64,000 bases of DNA from Piromyces finnis (GCA_002104945.1 MCFH01000016.1:682001-746000), one strand, 5' to 3'. Positions 14,934 through 29,500 are shown, numbered from the stretch's first letter. Numbers and translations: made by a program. The notes: a model not told the origin generated them from the letters alone.

Positions 14934-16187
14934 TTAATGATTAAAATTTAAAATTTCGAAATCATTATCTATTAATGAATATAAAAATATATTTTTAGTA
15001 TAATCTTTCTTCAGTATTTCCATTATATTATAGCGAATATCTTTTAGATAATCATTGTTAATAGCTAAAGAATCAGCAACTTTTCTATAAGATTCTTCTT
15101 CCATTATATTTCCTTTGGCTATTTGTTTTAAATCATGCATTTTCAAGTGAATTCCAAGAACCTCTGAAGTCTCATTACTTAAGCTCTTCATTAAAAGCTC
15201 AATTGAATGAGTAGCTCTGTCAATGATATTTCTTTTTTTAATCGGTTTTGTTTTTACTCTTTTATCTCTTGGACTTATAATAGTAATATTTAAATTTGGT
15301 ATATTTGGATTTGTAGTGTTTTGGGATATTTTGTTTTCTAATTATATTTAAAAAAATATATTAATTTTATTAAATTATTATATATATATATAACAAATAT
15401 CATTTACCATTTAAATGAACCATATTCTTTTCCGCTTTTCTATGCTTATTATTAAGTTCAACCTTATCTACAAGTTGAATATGTAAATAATCACATAATT
15501 CTTCTTTTGATACTAATTTATTGCCAGATAATAATTATATTAGATTATAGTATTTTTAATATAATATATGTATGTGTTTATAATATACCTTCAATTTCAT
15601 CATTTGTTGTAATATTTTTTACTTTAACTATTTATCAAAACATATTAATATGAATATTAATGTTGATGGTTTTATATTTATTATAATATATATTTTTTCC
15701 TTTTCTTTCAACTTTAAATATAATTTGATCATGACTAACCTGTTTTATTATCAGTTTTCATTTGCTCTTTTACAATAACAATGAATTTTACACCATCATT
15801 TTTACAAATTTTAGTTATTTCTTCAATTTTAATATCATTATAATAATACATTAAATAATCGGCCTATTTATTATGAAAAATGTTAATTAATAATATTATT
15901 AATAAATAAAATAATAAATAAGACAATAACTTACTGAAATATCTGCATCCCATAATTGTGTACAAATTTTTATTTTCTCATCTAATAATTTATTATTATA
16001 AGATATAATATAAACATCACAATGTTTAGGATACCATATCTTTGTAAAATCGTTATCTTTTCTATTTCTTAAAATATCTATATGTTTGTTATTTTTATCA
16101 ATTTCCTTTTATTAATAGATATAGGAGATAGAAGAAAAAATTTAAATTAAATATATATATTAATAAATAATTAAAAGTTAAAAAAAA

Positions 16188-16220
<33 letters not shown>

Positions 16221-19200
16221 TTAATAATAAAATCTTAATATATTTACTGCTTTTACAGATGTAATAATTTTTGCAATAGCTATATTAGTTCCTACAGCAT
16301 AGATTTTTTGTTGGGATGTTGGATGCTTGAATCTTTCAACCTAAATTATTTATTAATTAAATTATTAATGTTAAATAAGGTTAATTATTTAAATTATTAT
16401 TACTACTATATTAAAATAATAAAACTTACTAATGAATCATATCTACCACCAGCTGCTAATACTTCACTTCTTTTATAATAATCAATAGTAACTTGGAATA
16501 TAATACCGTTATAATATTGGAAATTATAAAGAAGTGTAAAATCAATAATTATAGGCTGATTGACACCGAAAAGTTTTAATGTATTAATTAATTGTTTTAA
16601 ATCCTTTAAACCTTCTGATGCTTTTGAATTATATTTTGTTAAAGGTTCTAATTTATGTTTAATATCTTCAAGAGACCCTTTCAACATTATAAAAGATTCT
16701 AATTTATTAAGATTATCACCAGGTATATGTAATTCATGGGAAAGTTGTTGTCTTATCTGTTTCCAAGTAAGTCTACCTAAACTGAGAATATAATGTTGAA
16801 TTGAAAACCTGTACTTTTCGTCTTTATTAATTTTACAGTAGTCAAAAATAGCGTTTACTAATTTTGGATGATTTAAATGTATACAAATATTTTGATTTTT
16901 GATAGATTCAAATTCATTTAAAATTTCTACTACAACTTTAATAACTTCAGCATCATAAGTCATTTGGGGGCAAGGTATTGAATGAACAATATCAAAATCA
17001 ACTTCTCTTACAAAACGTGGTTGACCACCAACAATATTTTGACGATAAACACGATCAAATGTATACTTTTTAAGGAATGGCACATTATTTCTTGACATAT
17101 ATCTTGCAAAAGGCACTGTTAAGTCAAATGGTAATTCTACAATACCACCTCCAGAATCCATTAAATATACAGCATTTTTATAATCATGTATATCTGTTTT
17201 TGGCATAAGTAAAGGTGTATTATCCATTTCTATAGCACCATGATTTCTAAATATATTACTTTTTTAAATAAAAATTTTTTTTTCGTATTTAATTAAAAAA
17301 TGGTTTATTATTTATATATATTATTACTATTAATATATGATTAAATAATTACGTCATTTTATCTTTTATATTTGAATAAATAACAGATTTTGATGGTTCA
17401 AAAACACCATTTCCAGAATTAAATTCATATGTGAAATCTGTATGTCGATCTATTTAATATTTTTATTAAATGTAACAGTTATTAATATGCAGTGTTAGAT
17501 AAGATTTATTATGAAATATATATATTAAATATTACTATATATTTACCACAATATTGAGAAAACAAAGACGACATTAGTTTATTATAATATGGTGTATTTG
17601 GATTTGCAATAGTACGTAATGTTTCTTGAATGTATTCATCTTGAGTATATATATATAAAGATTACATTATTAATTATATTATTACCAATTTATTTATTGT
17701 TTATTTTTTTTTTTAAAAAAATAAAAAAAAAAACACTTATAATAGTTATAATTTACCTTCCATCTTTGGTGGTAATAAATCAGATTGTAAAATTTCATAT
17801 GATGATGGTCTTATAAGTTTTTTTTTTTAAAAAAAAAATAAAAATTTACTACTTATGTCTAAAAAAAGTATATAAAAATTTAATGAGTATACCTCTTCTT
17901 TGGATCATGAGATAATAACAAGTGAATAATTTCAGATTGGTTTTTGTATTTTTCAGTATCAAAATCGGATGGGAATATTATTTCCTCTTTTCTTATGTTT
18001 TCTAAAATCTTAGCACGCTCCATACCTGTTTCCATTTTATATAACATTTCAAAAAGAATAATACCTAACGAATACATATCTACTTTCTGTTTTTATTAAA
18101 ATAAATTGTATTACTAATTTATTAATAATGTATAAATTTTTACTTTTATATTTTAAATTTATACCTGACTATATCTAGTATTCTTATTCTTGAGAATTTC
18201 GGGAGATACATAAAAAGTTGTACCAATATTTCCTGTTAAAAGGTAATTTTCAGTCATAGTATTTTCTTGATTTTTATCTTTACTTTTATTATACTTATTA
18301 TAACTTTGATAATTATTCTTTTCTTGAACAGCACCATCTACATTTCTGGAGTGAACATGATTTGTTATTGCTAAACCAAAATCACCAATCTATTTATAAA
18401 GAATAAATATATAAGTAAATATAAATAGAATGGATAATATAAACAAATATAATATTTTTACAATTATATATATTATCTTACTTTAACATCATCATTGGCA
18501 TCTAAAAATACGTTACTTGGTTTCAAATCTCTATGAATCTAATTTGTTTTTATAAATATTTTATACATTTAGTATAATTTGTTCCAATTCAATAATTTTT
18601 ATTTACTTAAAATAATTATTTAACATAATTACCATTCCTTGGCTATGAATATGAGCCAAACCTTCAAGAAGTTGTCTGAAATATTTCCATGTTTCTTCTT
18701 CTGTTAACAAACCTTCATCAATAACCTTTTTTTTTTTAAAAAAAAAAAAAATAGTTTAAAATACATATTTATTACATAATAATTAGTAAGACAATAAATT
18801 ACATATTTTTTGTATATTTATTCTTACATTTCTTAATGTTTTCTTTTCACAATATTGCATTTGAATGTATAACATTTTATATGGAATATCTGTTTTTGGT
18901 TCTGATTTTAAACTAGGTTCATTCTTTTATAATACAGGATAATTAATAAATATTATTTATTAAAATATATGTTTAATTTTTTAATTTAAAAATATATACT
19001 TTATTTGTTGAAGAATAATCTTGTGAAGAATAATCGTTTTCAAAAGTAATAAAATCATTATCATCATCATCATCGTTACTATCTTCATCGTCATTACTAT
19101 CACTATTATCGTTGCTACTGCTACTTGTACTATCTTCATCGCTTGTAATATCAAATGATCCTATTAAACATGTATACATTTAATAAAATTATAAATATCA

Positions 19201-22200
19201 ATTTTTATATATCTGCTTAATATAATTTTTTTATTCATATATTAATGAATAAATAATAAAAGATATAAAAAAAATACATACCAAAACAATTAATATTTTT
19301 TGGTTTTAGTAAATTACTAGTTGATGATATCCAATCAATAGTTGTTGATGATTGATTAACTAAGGATGAAAGCATATCTTCACTATCTGAAGATATTAAA
19401 CTATCATCAAATTCATCTTCATCTTCACTATCACTGTATTCCATACCATCTATTATAAATTTATTATTTAATAATTTATTATTAATAATATAATAATTTA
19501 CTATATTTTTTATCTATTTTTTACTTTCACTATTCTTAATATTGTTGTTATATATTTAATAATATGTTCATCATAAAATTTACCTGCTTCTTCAAACCAT
19601 GCTTGAAAATAACGAACAACATATTCATGATGTAATCTGGATAAAGTAGTAACTTCACGTAAAATCTTTTTATTATATTCAGAGTCTTTTGGATCCAACT
19701 TTACTTTTTTAATCTGAAAATTTTTATTAATAAGATAATTAATATTTTTTAATTGTTTATAACAATAAAATATATTATATTTTAATGATTAGTATAAAAT
19801 AAATATTTACTGCATATAAACGTCCATCCAATCTATTTCTAGCTTTAACAACTTCACCAAAACCACCTATTATATAATAATGAATATATATATTATATTT
19901 TAACAATAACTTTATTTTTTTTAAACAAATATATAACTTTTATGTAAAAATCTTACTTACCCTTTCCTAAAAATTCAATTTCTTCAAAATCTGATCTATA
20001 CCTTGAAACAACGGATCCAGAAGCAGTAGATGGATTTGATTCTTGATTAAGACTTTTTTCATTATTTTTATCGTTATTAAAGTGAATAGGGGCACTTTTT
20101 TGAAATAAGAAATTGTTACCAAAACTACCTTCTTTATCACTTATTGGCAATGAACTATTATCAATTGATATTGGTTCTTCAATATTTAAAATGAAAAATG
20201 GATGTTTTAATAATTCTTCTGGTGTTAAACGTCTACTACTTTCTCTGTTAAATTATTTTTGTAAATTTTTTTAAACCATTTATTTACATACATTAGACAA
20301 AATATTAAAATTTAGTTAATTAGATTAATGTATTTAATCAATACCTAGCTAACATAGTGGATAAAAGATTTTGGGCACTAATAGGAAGAGATAAAAATTC
20401 ATCTTTTAAGATTATTGATTTTATATAATTAATTTATATTAATTATTATATTAAATACTTTTTAATAAATAATGAGAATTTGAAACTTTTTATCTTTATT
20501 ACTTTTAGAAAAGAGCTCCAATGGACTTTTTACTTTATTAATAACATCTATACCAAATAACATCTGAACAAATACAACTCCTAAATCGAATATATCTGAT
20601 TTTCTATTTTAATTAGAATTTATATATATATATATAAGAGTTAATTATATTATATATATATTATATATATATATCAATTTATTATTTTATACCTTCCATA
20701 ATTGCTACTTCTTTGTAAGACTTCATGTGGTATCCTTTTATATAATTAAAAAATATTATTTAATAAAAAATAATATTATTATATTTTTAATTTATGCTTA
20801 TTACCATCCACGATTAATTGCTTTTTCTTCAATATTTGGAGCTAATGGTGATGAACGATGTAAATCTTTAATTATAAAATATTTGGATTTATTAATAAAG
20901 CAAAATAAAATATGTAAATAACTTTTTAAAAAAATTTTTTTATCTTATAAGTGTAATTATAAATACCATATAATTCTCTTGATATAAAAATATCAGAATA
21001 TTTTAATATTACACCTTCAGTCTCAATATTTCTATCATCCATTAATATGTTGGATAATTTAATAGATTTATGTAATAATTCACGATCATGAATCCATTTT
21101 ATCCCAACTAAAAGCATTTTCATGTATTCCTTAGCAATTGAAAATGATATTGGTTGACCACCATTCTTTAACATGAATTTATATAATGAACCACCCATAA
21201 CAGCTCTATTAAATAAGATAAAATAAATTTTATTAATTCAATATTCTTTATTTAATTATTTATTTCAACAATATAGAAATCTACTCCATTTTAATTGTTA
21301 TAACCCAATATCCATATGAATTAAATTGTTTTGAAGCAATAGACAATATTGAATCTGAATTTTGTCCAAGTGGTATTTTATTATCATTTAATAACGATAT
21401 GCTATTTTTTGATAAATTAATAGTATTAACTTCGTTTATAGTAACAATGTTCTCATGTCTTAAAGAATGAATCCTTTCTAACTCTTGTTTTATATCTAAA
21501 ATTTTCTTTTTTCCATTTGTAGTACCACAATAATAATTTCCTGATATAATAATAGTTTTTAATGCTAGTGTATCTTCGTTTGAATCTGATTGTGATATTA
21601 AATGAACTCTTGAAAATTGGCCATTTCCTAAAAATATACCTTTTGGATTTAAATAATAATCAATTTTCTTTAATATTTAAAATAAAATATCATATAAAAT
21701 AATGTATGAATTTGTTTTAATATAAATTTTTTAAAATAAATAAATAATAGTATTCTTATTAAAGGTTTTAATATAAAAACTAATATATTAAGATACCGAT
21801 TCTTCGTCTTCATAGTTCATTTGCATTTTACGTTTCATCTTTTCTTCTTTCATTAAAGTTTGTTTCTTTGCAATTTCTTTTTCAATCTTTAAATTCAATT
21901 GTTCAGCATCAGTTCTTGCCTTTTCTTCTTCTTCCTTTGAAATTTTTTGTTTTTCAAATAATTCTTTTTCTTGTTTTTTCTTTTAAAAAAAAATTTTTTT
22001 ATTATTATATATACTTTTATAATTTTTATATAAATTTATTATATACTCTAATTTGATATAACTAATACCTTTTCAGCAACTTCTTGTCTTATTAGCATTT
22101 CTTCGTATGCAGAAAATGATTTTTTATTATGTTCTGTTAAATAATCTTGTATATACTTTATAAATATGAATATAGAATTTAATATCTGCAATGAATTTAT

Positions 22201-22845
22201 AATTTAAATAAAAATTATTAAATAATAAAAAATAAAATAAAATAAAACTATTACCTGTGATAATTCATAAATCATTTCATTTCCAATTAATTCTCTTCCT
22301 AAATTTTTTATCGATTGTAATATATCTTCTATTTCATTATCTGATAAACCTTTTCCATTTTCTAAATAAAGTTCTGGTAATGAATTAGGATATAATTTTG
22401 TAAACCTATAAACATTATATATTACCTTTATTAATATTTGAAATTTAAATATTTATTAATAATTTTATTTAATGTTGATATTTACTTTACAACTAAATCC
22501 ACTGAAACATAAATTTCTTCCTCATTACTAACATCTAAAGGTATTAAATGAATTTTAAATGTAGGATATAATGATTTGACTTTCCAAACTGAGTTGTTTT
22601 CAAGTGAAATATAATCATCCTTTCAAGATTTATTTTCGTAAATTGTATATATTTAAAAATAATTTAGAAAAACAATAATAAAAATGGATCTATTGTTGAT
22701 TTTATTATAATATATGATACACAATATTTTTTTTTAATTAATTATATTTTATATTATTGCATGTTATATTAACCATAAATATAGCTTCCAAAGCTTCGCA
22801 TTCTAATTTTTGTCTTTCTTGGATCTCTTTATCGTTAGAATCCAT
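14934..22845 (-). CDS. GCN2: eIF2alpha kinase GCN2
   Basis: Phosphorylates eIF2alpha when uncharged tRNA accumulates, activating the general amino-acid control response in the cytosol. The start at 22845 (MDSNDKEIQERQKLECEALE) opens the RWD domain, which binds Gcn1; it runs through YPNSLPELYLEN to about 22250. A charged helical linker (about 21830-22130) is followed by a pseudokinase domain (21670-20150) in which the catalytic HRD is replaced by HKS (ELLHKSIKLSNILMD). The active kinase follows: Gly loop FLGKGGFGEVVKARNR (about 19990 and 19850), AIKKVKLDPKD with the ATP Lys, a large Ser/Asp acidic insert (18990-19440), HRDLKPSNVFLD (about 18500), DFGLA (about 18380), and GTTFYVSPEIL. A HisRS-like domain comes next (16406-17460; LPFDLTVPFARYMSRNNVPF, AAGGRYDSL), then an anticodon-binding-like and dimerisation tail ending at 14934. 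There are over 20 exons. All expected domains are present in order. Confidence 0.96.
16188..16221. repeat. (AAT)n microsatellite in a GCN2 intron
   Basis: About 11 AAT units in the intron between the HisRS-like exons of GCN2 (between 16107 and 16245). Confidence 0.85.
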
Positions 22846-22906
22846 TTTGTTTATAAACCTTTTTTATTATTTAATAATGTTTGAATTTTATTTCTTTCTT
22901 TTCTTT

Positions 22907-22908
<2 letters not shown>

Positions 22909-22990
<82 letters not shown>
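22909..22990. repeat. T32 run followed by (ATT)n microsatellite upstream of GCN2
   Basis: Thirty-two T (22909-22940), then about 16 ATT units to 22990. On the GCN2 strand this is (AAT)n then A32, ending 63 bp before the start codon, so it lies in the promoter or 5' UTR. Confidence 0.9.
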
Positions 22991-22991
<1 letters not shown>

Positions 22992-23522
22992 ATGAATAAT
23001 TAATATATATTTTTGAAAAATTAAAAATATGGTTAGTAAATTATTTTATTTAATAAACATAATAGTGAATAATAACAATATGTATATAAAACAATAGTAT
23101 TTAATGAATAATAATGCTACTTTATAATAATATATATTAAATAGTTAATAATATTATAATAATTGTTATTATTCTTTTCTCTTTATAATTTTATATATTC
23201 AAGCTTTCAAATTTCACAATTATTTTTATTACATTTATTAATATTTATTTATATTATTTAAACCAACACCAATTAAATGTTGAAAAGGTCTTAGTTTTAT
23301 TTTCTTTTTTTTTTTTTTTTTTATTGCCTTTAAAATTTTATATATGATATTCTTTTTTAGAGCCTTTTATATAATTTTAGACCACAAAGGAAATATGTTT
23401 CAATAGAAAATAATTAAGTGCGCAAGCATGAAGAATTTTATCAATACAACAAGTTTGTTTTGAATTTACTTTTATAAATTAAAAATATTTATTTAAATTA
23501 TATAACACTTTTACCTTTATTT

Positions 23523-23689
23523 TTATTATTATTATTATTATTATTAGAATAAAAATGTTATTTAGAAGAAAAGATTCTTATAATAAATTTAGGTTGCATA
23601 TAAAGTTTATTATATATGTCATAAGTAGATATTTTTTGTAATATTGTTTTTCTCTTTTTTTCTCTTTTTTTAATTCTTTTATTTCAAAA

Positions 23690-23721
<32 letters not shown>
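23523..23721. repeat. Two (ATT)n microsatellites
   Basis: ATT/TTA trinucleotide runs at about 23523-23547 and 23689-23721 within the GCN2/spectraplakin divergent region. Confidence 0.8.
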
Positions 23722-24788
23722 GTGCTTTTATCTTTTAAAGAGTAATTTATTCATACATAATTAAACAATTAATTCAAAAGAAAAAGGAATAACCTTATTT
23801 TATATTAAAATTTCGATTTATATATAGTTTTAATAATAATATATATACATAATATATATATATTTATATTACTTTATATTAAATAGTAATATAAAATATT
23901 TTGAAATTTATCAATAACATCTATCATTAAATTATGAATTATTCTTTTAACAATAACCATGTAATTTTATTCATACATTTAAATGTAATATAATGTTTAT
24001 AATAAAGCATAAAAACATTATCACTAAAATTATAAAAAGAATTATTTGTTAATTAAAAAAATAAAAATAAAAATAATAAATTGAATTAAATATTTTTTAA
24101 TTTTTTCTTTCAAAAAATGTTTTATACTTTTTTGATATCAAAAATAATTATGGTAAAACTTTCTTATATTAACATATAGTTAAAATTTAAACTATCGTTT
24201 TATTTGTTAATAATTAACTAAAATAAAGTTGATAAAAAAATTTTGAAAAATACAGAATAATTAAAAGAATAATAGATAACGCCAATAAATTTTAATAAAT
24301 TTTAAAACAATAAATAACATATTTCTATCATTTTTTCATTATTGAAAAATTTGTTGAATGAGTATTTAGATCTCTTAATTTGCTCTGCTTATGTTATTAT
24401 CGCAATAGTTTTTTATTACAAATTATAAATAATTATCTATTTGTTATTACAAATTAAAAAAGAAAAAAATAAAGAAAGTAAAAAAAACTTATATATACTT
24501 TTAAATCATTTGTTTTTTTCATTTATTTATTTCAAAAAAAAATACACATAAACATTACTGTTATAAATTTAAAAATTGCTTCAATTAATTTATTTTATTT
24601 ATAAGTAATTTAAATATTATTAAATTAGAACATTATACATAATATTATATGTTGATAATATGATAACTTTTTAAAATATATATATATATATATAACTATT
24701 ATATTTAAATAAACATTTAAGAATTAATAAATAATCAAAACTCTTTAATAAAAAATAATTATTTTTAGGATAAATAACTTATTATAAG

Positions 24789-24994
24789 TCACATGTTTAT
24801 TCATGTGAATATATTTTATAAAATATATATTAAATTTTTTTGAGATTGATATTAATTAAAAGTTTTAATTAGTTATGTTATAATTTTATAACAACTACGT
24901 TACACAAAATTTTATTTCCAATCTTTGACTTTCTTTAATTTAAAATAAAAAGTTCCTTTTAAACTTTTTTATTTAAAAATTTTAAAAGGAACTT
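24789..24994. other. Two perfect-stem inverted repeats
   Basis: TCACATG at 24789-24795 pairs with CATGTGA at 24802-24808 (6 nt loop). AAGTTCCTTTTAAA at 24950-24963 pairs perfectly with TTTAAAAGGAACTT at 24981-24994 (17 nt AT loop). Role unknown. Confidence 0.55.
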
Positions 24995-25668
24995 CTTTTT
25001 CTTTATATTTATTCAACCACAAGTTTATTAATACATAGTAAGTTAATCAATAATTAATGAATAGTAATATTTTGAATATAAAGGTTATTTAATATAGAAA
25101 TGTAACATTTTCAAGAATAATGTTATTATTAAATTCAATTAATTGATAAATTCTTATAGATTTCATTAGTGGTTTGTTTCTAATTACTATTTCAATATTT
25201 GAAATACTTAATAAATTAGTAATATATATATATATTAAGATTAAGATCATTTACCATTATATTTTGGAAAATGATATAATAATCAACAAACTATAAAAAT
25301 ACCTTTCTTATTTTCAAAATACCTTAAAAGTGATATTTTTTAAAGAATTTAAATATATAAATTTAAATTAATATTTAATAAAGTTAAATGATAATCTATA
25401 CATTCATACATTTATTTTTAATTTTTATATATAATTAAAACTTAGGAACAAAAATTATAAATAATTTTATTTTTTTATTTTTTTTTAATTTTTTTTTTCT
25501 TTATTTATTTTTTATTCTTATTATTACTATTAAAAAAATTATATATATATATAATATAAGAATGTGTTACATTAAGTAATAGAAATTAAAAAAAAAAAAA
25601 AAGAAGAAAAGAAAGAAAATAATTATAAAAATTGTAAAATAAATAAATATTTAATAAAGCCTTAGGAG

Positions 25669-25699
<31 letters not shown>

Positions 25700-26592
25700 A
25701 AGAAAAAGAAGGAAAGAAGGAAGAAAAGTAAAGAAAATATAAAAAAGTACTATAAAAATAAAATCATCAATTTAAATAAAATTTAGCATAAAGCAAAAGT
25801 TAATGTATTGTTAAATATTTTTTAGAATTATTAATAGTATTTTCTTTGTTACTGTTTTTTAACCAAAAATACAATAAAAAGAATTTATTACAATTGATTT
25901 TAATAATAAATCTGAATAACATTTATAATATTAATTTTGGGATATAATTAATAATATTTTTCAAATAAATAAAAAATAAATATATATAAATAAGAAAAAA
26001 CAAAAAATATATATAAAATTTTAATATTTTTTTTTAAAATAAAATAAAAAATAATAATAATAAAAAAAAGATATTGTAAAGTAAATATAAGTAAAATAAT
26101 ACAATGAATACATTAATTCATATTTAAATCTTATTTAAATTTATTAAACTATAATTATTTTGTAAGATTTAATTTCAATTCGCTTTTTAATAAATAAATA
26201 TAAATTTCAAAAAAGAAAAACGAAGAAAAAGTACATAATCAATATAAACAATAACAAATGTTTTTGATTTTGATTTTAAAAAAATAATAAATAATAAATA
26301 CGTTTTTAAAAGTAAAATAATAATATCAAATAGTTCAACGATCTTTAGTAATTAAAAACATATATTCATTTCTTTCTTTTTTTTTTATTTTTTTTTTAAT
26401 TATCAGATTAACAGATATCTTATTAATTATAAAAAGTATAAAGTAATAAAAAAATTATAATTCTTTGAAAATAATGCTTTTTTCTTTTTTTTCATGTTTT
26501 TATTATAATTATTTCGATATATTTATTAATTATTGTATATTTTTTAATAATTATTTTTCAATTATATATTTTCATTATAGTAAATACTCAAA

Positions 26593-29500
26593 ATGTCGTG
26601 GCTTCTTAAAAGAGTCGTAACACATAAAAAAAGCTCAAAATTAAAATTAACAAGAAAACCATATTACACTTCATATAATAATTTAATTGATAAAGATATT
26701 CAAAATTTCAATAGTGAAAAATTAGATTCACAAAAACGTACTTTTACTAGATGGTGTAATGCACAACTATCAAAAGTTGAAATACCATATCCATTAGATA
26801 CCCCAAATACTTCATTTATTGGAGGTATACCGAGTCAACAATATAGTTATCTTATAATAGACTTAGGTACTGACCTTCAGGATGGTATAAGACTATTAAA
26901 ACTACTTGAAATATTATCTGGTGTTGAAACACCTAAACCAGAGCGCACTGGCAAAGTTATGATGAGGATTCACAAAATTTTAAATGTTGGAAAAGCATTA
27001 ACATTTTTACAGTCACAATTACAAGAACCATTACAAAATATAGGGAGTGAAGATATTGTAGATGGTAATTTAAAATTAACTATGGCTCTTATTTGGATTT
27101 TAATTTCAAAATATAAAATTAGTATGGCATTTGAACAAGAATATCAAGAATATGAAGAAGAAACAGATAGTATTATTGAGGAAATAACCGAGGAAAATGA
27201 AGAGGAATTCTCGGAAATGAAAGAAAATAAAGAAAATTTTGATATATATCAAACTGAAACCGAGGTATTTATATTATTTCTTTTTAAAATCTTTATTTTT
27301 TTATATAATAGAATATCTATCAATAGTTTGAATGGTTTAATTATGAAATATGAATAATAGCTAAACAACAAAAACAAAAAATATATATATTAATTTAATA
27401 GAATATTTTTGATTGTAATAAAATTAATAAATGGACGGATAAATAAATTTTAATTAATATATATATAAGCAATATATAATAATATATCATTAAATAAATA
27501 ATAATAAATTATCAAAACAAAACAAAAAAAAAATAAAAAAAAAAATAAAGATTAAAATTAAAAATAAATAAAAATAATAAGAAATTAAATAAAGATTATA
27601 TAGATTAGAAAACAGACGTCAATTAAAATAAAAGAAATTTTATTTTAATGTAGTTAAAAAGGAAACGTTGTTTTCTTGTGTTATTATTATAAATTAATCA
27701 AACATGAAAAAAAAATAGTAAATTAATTTTTTTTTTTATAATGCCTTTGATAATCAAATTTGAATAAAATGAAATTTTTTTCAAAAAAGTTAAATGATTT
27801 CACTCATTCAACATTTATAAAACGTTCCAATGGTATTAAAAGACAAAGTGTTAATCATCCTATTTCCCCTGATGAGATAACTAATGAGCAAAAAATAGCG
27901 AAAGATTCTTGGAATACAGAAGATTCAGGTTTATCTAAACCTGAGTTTTTAACTTCAAAAAAGAATACTTGGAGAAGATCGACAATTCGTCATTCTAAAA
28001 CTCTTAATAGAAGACTTTCAACTATTAATAATGGCAGTTTAAACATTAAAACAGATGGTTTAAATAATGATAAAAATAGTCCTTTAAGAAAGTCTACTTC
28101 TGTTGCATCCCCATTAGCATCCCAAAATCCAAAAATGTTATTGCTTAATTGGTGCCAAAATATACTAAAGCCTTATGTTGACTTAGAAATTTCCGAACCA
28201 ATTAAAGATTTTTCAAAATCATGGCAAAATGGTGTAGCCTTTTTATCACTTATTCATTCTATTAGAAATGATATTGTTCCTGAAATAGACATTTTAATTC
28301 AAGAAAAAGTAGAAAATGATAATAAATTTATTAATGTACTACCAACGCCAAAGCGAACTGCTTCTCTTTCAAACCCATCATCAAATTCAACTTTTAAATT
28401 ATATATCACAGAACCAAAGGATTGGTACAACAATTTGGAAAGAGCTTTTAACCTTGCTGAAAAATACTTTAAAATTATTCCTTTAATTGAACCAAACGAT
28501 ATTGTAAGTTTTAAAAATCCAGATGAAAGAATCATTATGACATATATTAGTGAGTTTTATTGGTACATAAATAAAGGAAAGAAGTTAGCAAGAGAAGGAA
28601 GAAAGAGTTTATCATCTTCTGTATGTAGTGAAAATGAAAGTAATAGCGATAATTTGGAAGTGCATCCAAAGACCAGAAAAAGAGGTAAAAAAAATATTTA
28701 ATAATATATAATATATGTTGCTTGTTAATTATGAGATTATATTTTATTTTTATTTTGTTATCCTATTATATATTAATAGAGTTAAATATTATATTTATTA
28801 TTATTGTTTTTTATTATAAATTATTTTTTATAAATTTATTTTACAATTAAAATAATATAGCAAACACAAGTACAAGTATGACAATAAATAGTAGTCACAA
28901 TATAAACGAGCATACTTTAAGAAGTTCAAAATCACAAAGTCAAATAAGTTTAAATAAAAAACATAGCAATTTAAGTTTTAAAAGTATAAATTCTATTTTT
29001 AATAAAAGTTCAAGCGGTAGAAGTTCACCTGAATCAACTGGAAAATCAAATAAATCATTTACATTTGATTTCTTTAATTCAAACAACAATATAAATGTTA
29101 ATGAAAACAATAATAACTCTGAAAATAACAAAGTTGATGAACAAAATAATAGAAAAATTAACGATGATTATTCTACGCAATTTAAAAACAATAATTATTT
29201 AAATAATAAAGATGATTTACAGCAAAGATTGGATAATGAAATTAAAAATTATCTAATTATAGCCGATAGATTTTCACTTTGGATTAAAGAAACTCAACAA
29301 ATTCAATATCAAATTCTTTGGTTCTTATTTTCTATGACAAATGCTAATGAAACATTAGAACAGTTAGCACCTCCAAAATCTTCAATATCACCCATATATA
29401 ATCCAATTTTTGATATTAATTCAAATGTTGATGATTTAGATTCAACTGTTAAGGTTTGTGTTGATAATTTAGAAAAAGATATAAATAATTTAGATAATGG

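Larger units (their letters stand above)
22846..26592. other. Gene-free divergent region (GCN2 / spectraplakin)
   Basis: About 3.75 kb without a credible open frame. It should contain both promoters. Contents I can see: a T32-(ATT)n tract next to the GCN2 start, (ATT)n microsatellites at 23523-23547 and 23689-23721, two hairpins at 24789-24808 and 24950-24994, and a T17A12 palindrome at 25669-25697. A possible 5' UTR intron acceptor (TTTCATTATAG) ends at 26580, 12 nt before the spectraplakin ATG. Confidence 0.6.

Noticed and set aside
22757-22999. Poly-Phe/poly-Leu frame
   Set aside because: Produced by the T32-(ATT)n tract across the GCN2 start.
26593-27357. Stand-alone 254-residue CH protein
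   Set aside because: The last about 30 codons run through a good GTATTT donor into intron-like sequence, and a second CH domain follows in phase downstream; treated as exon 1 of the spectraplakin.
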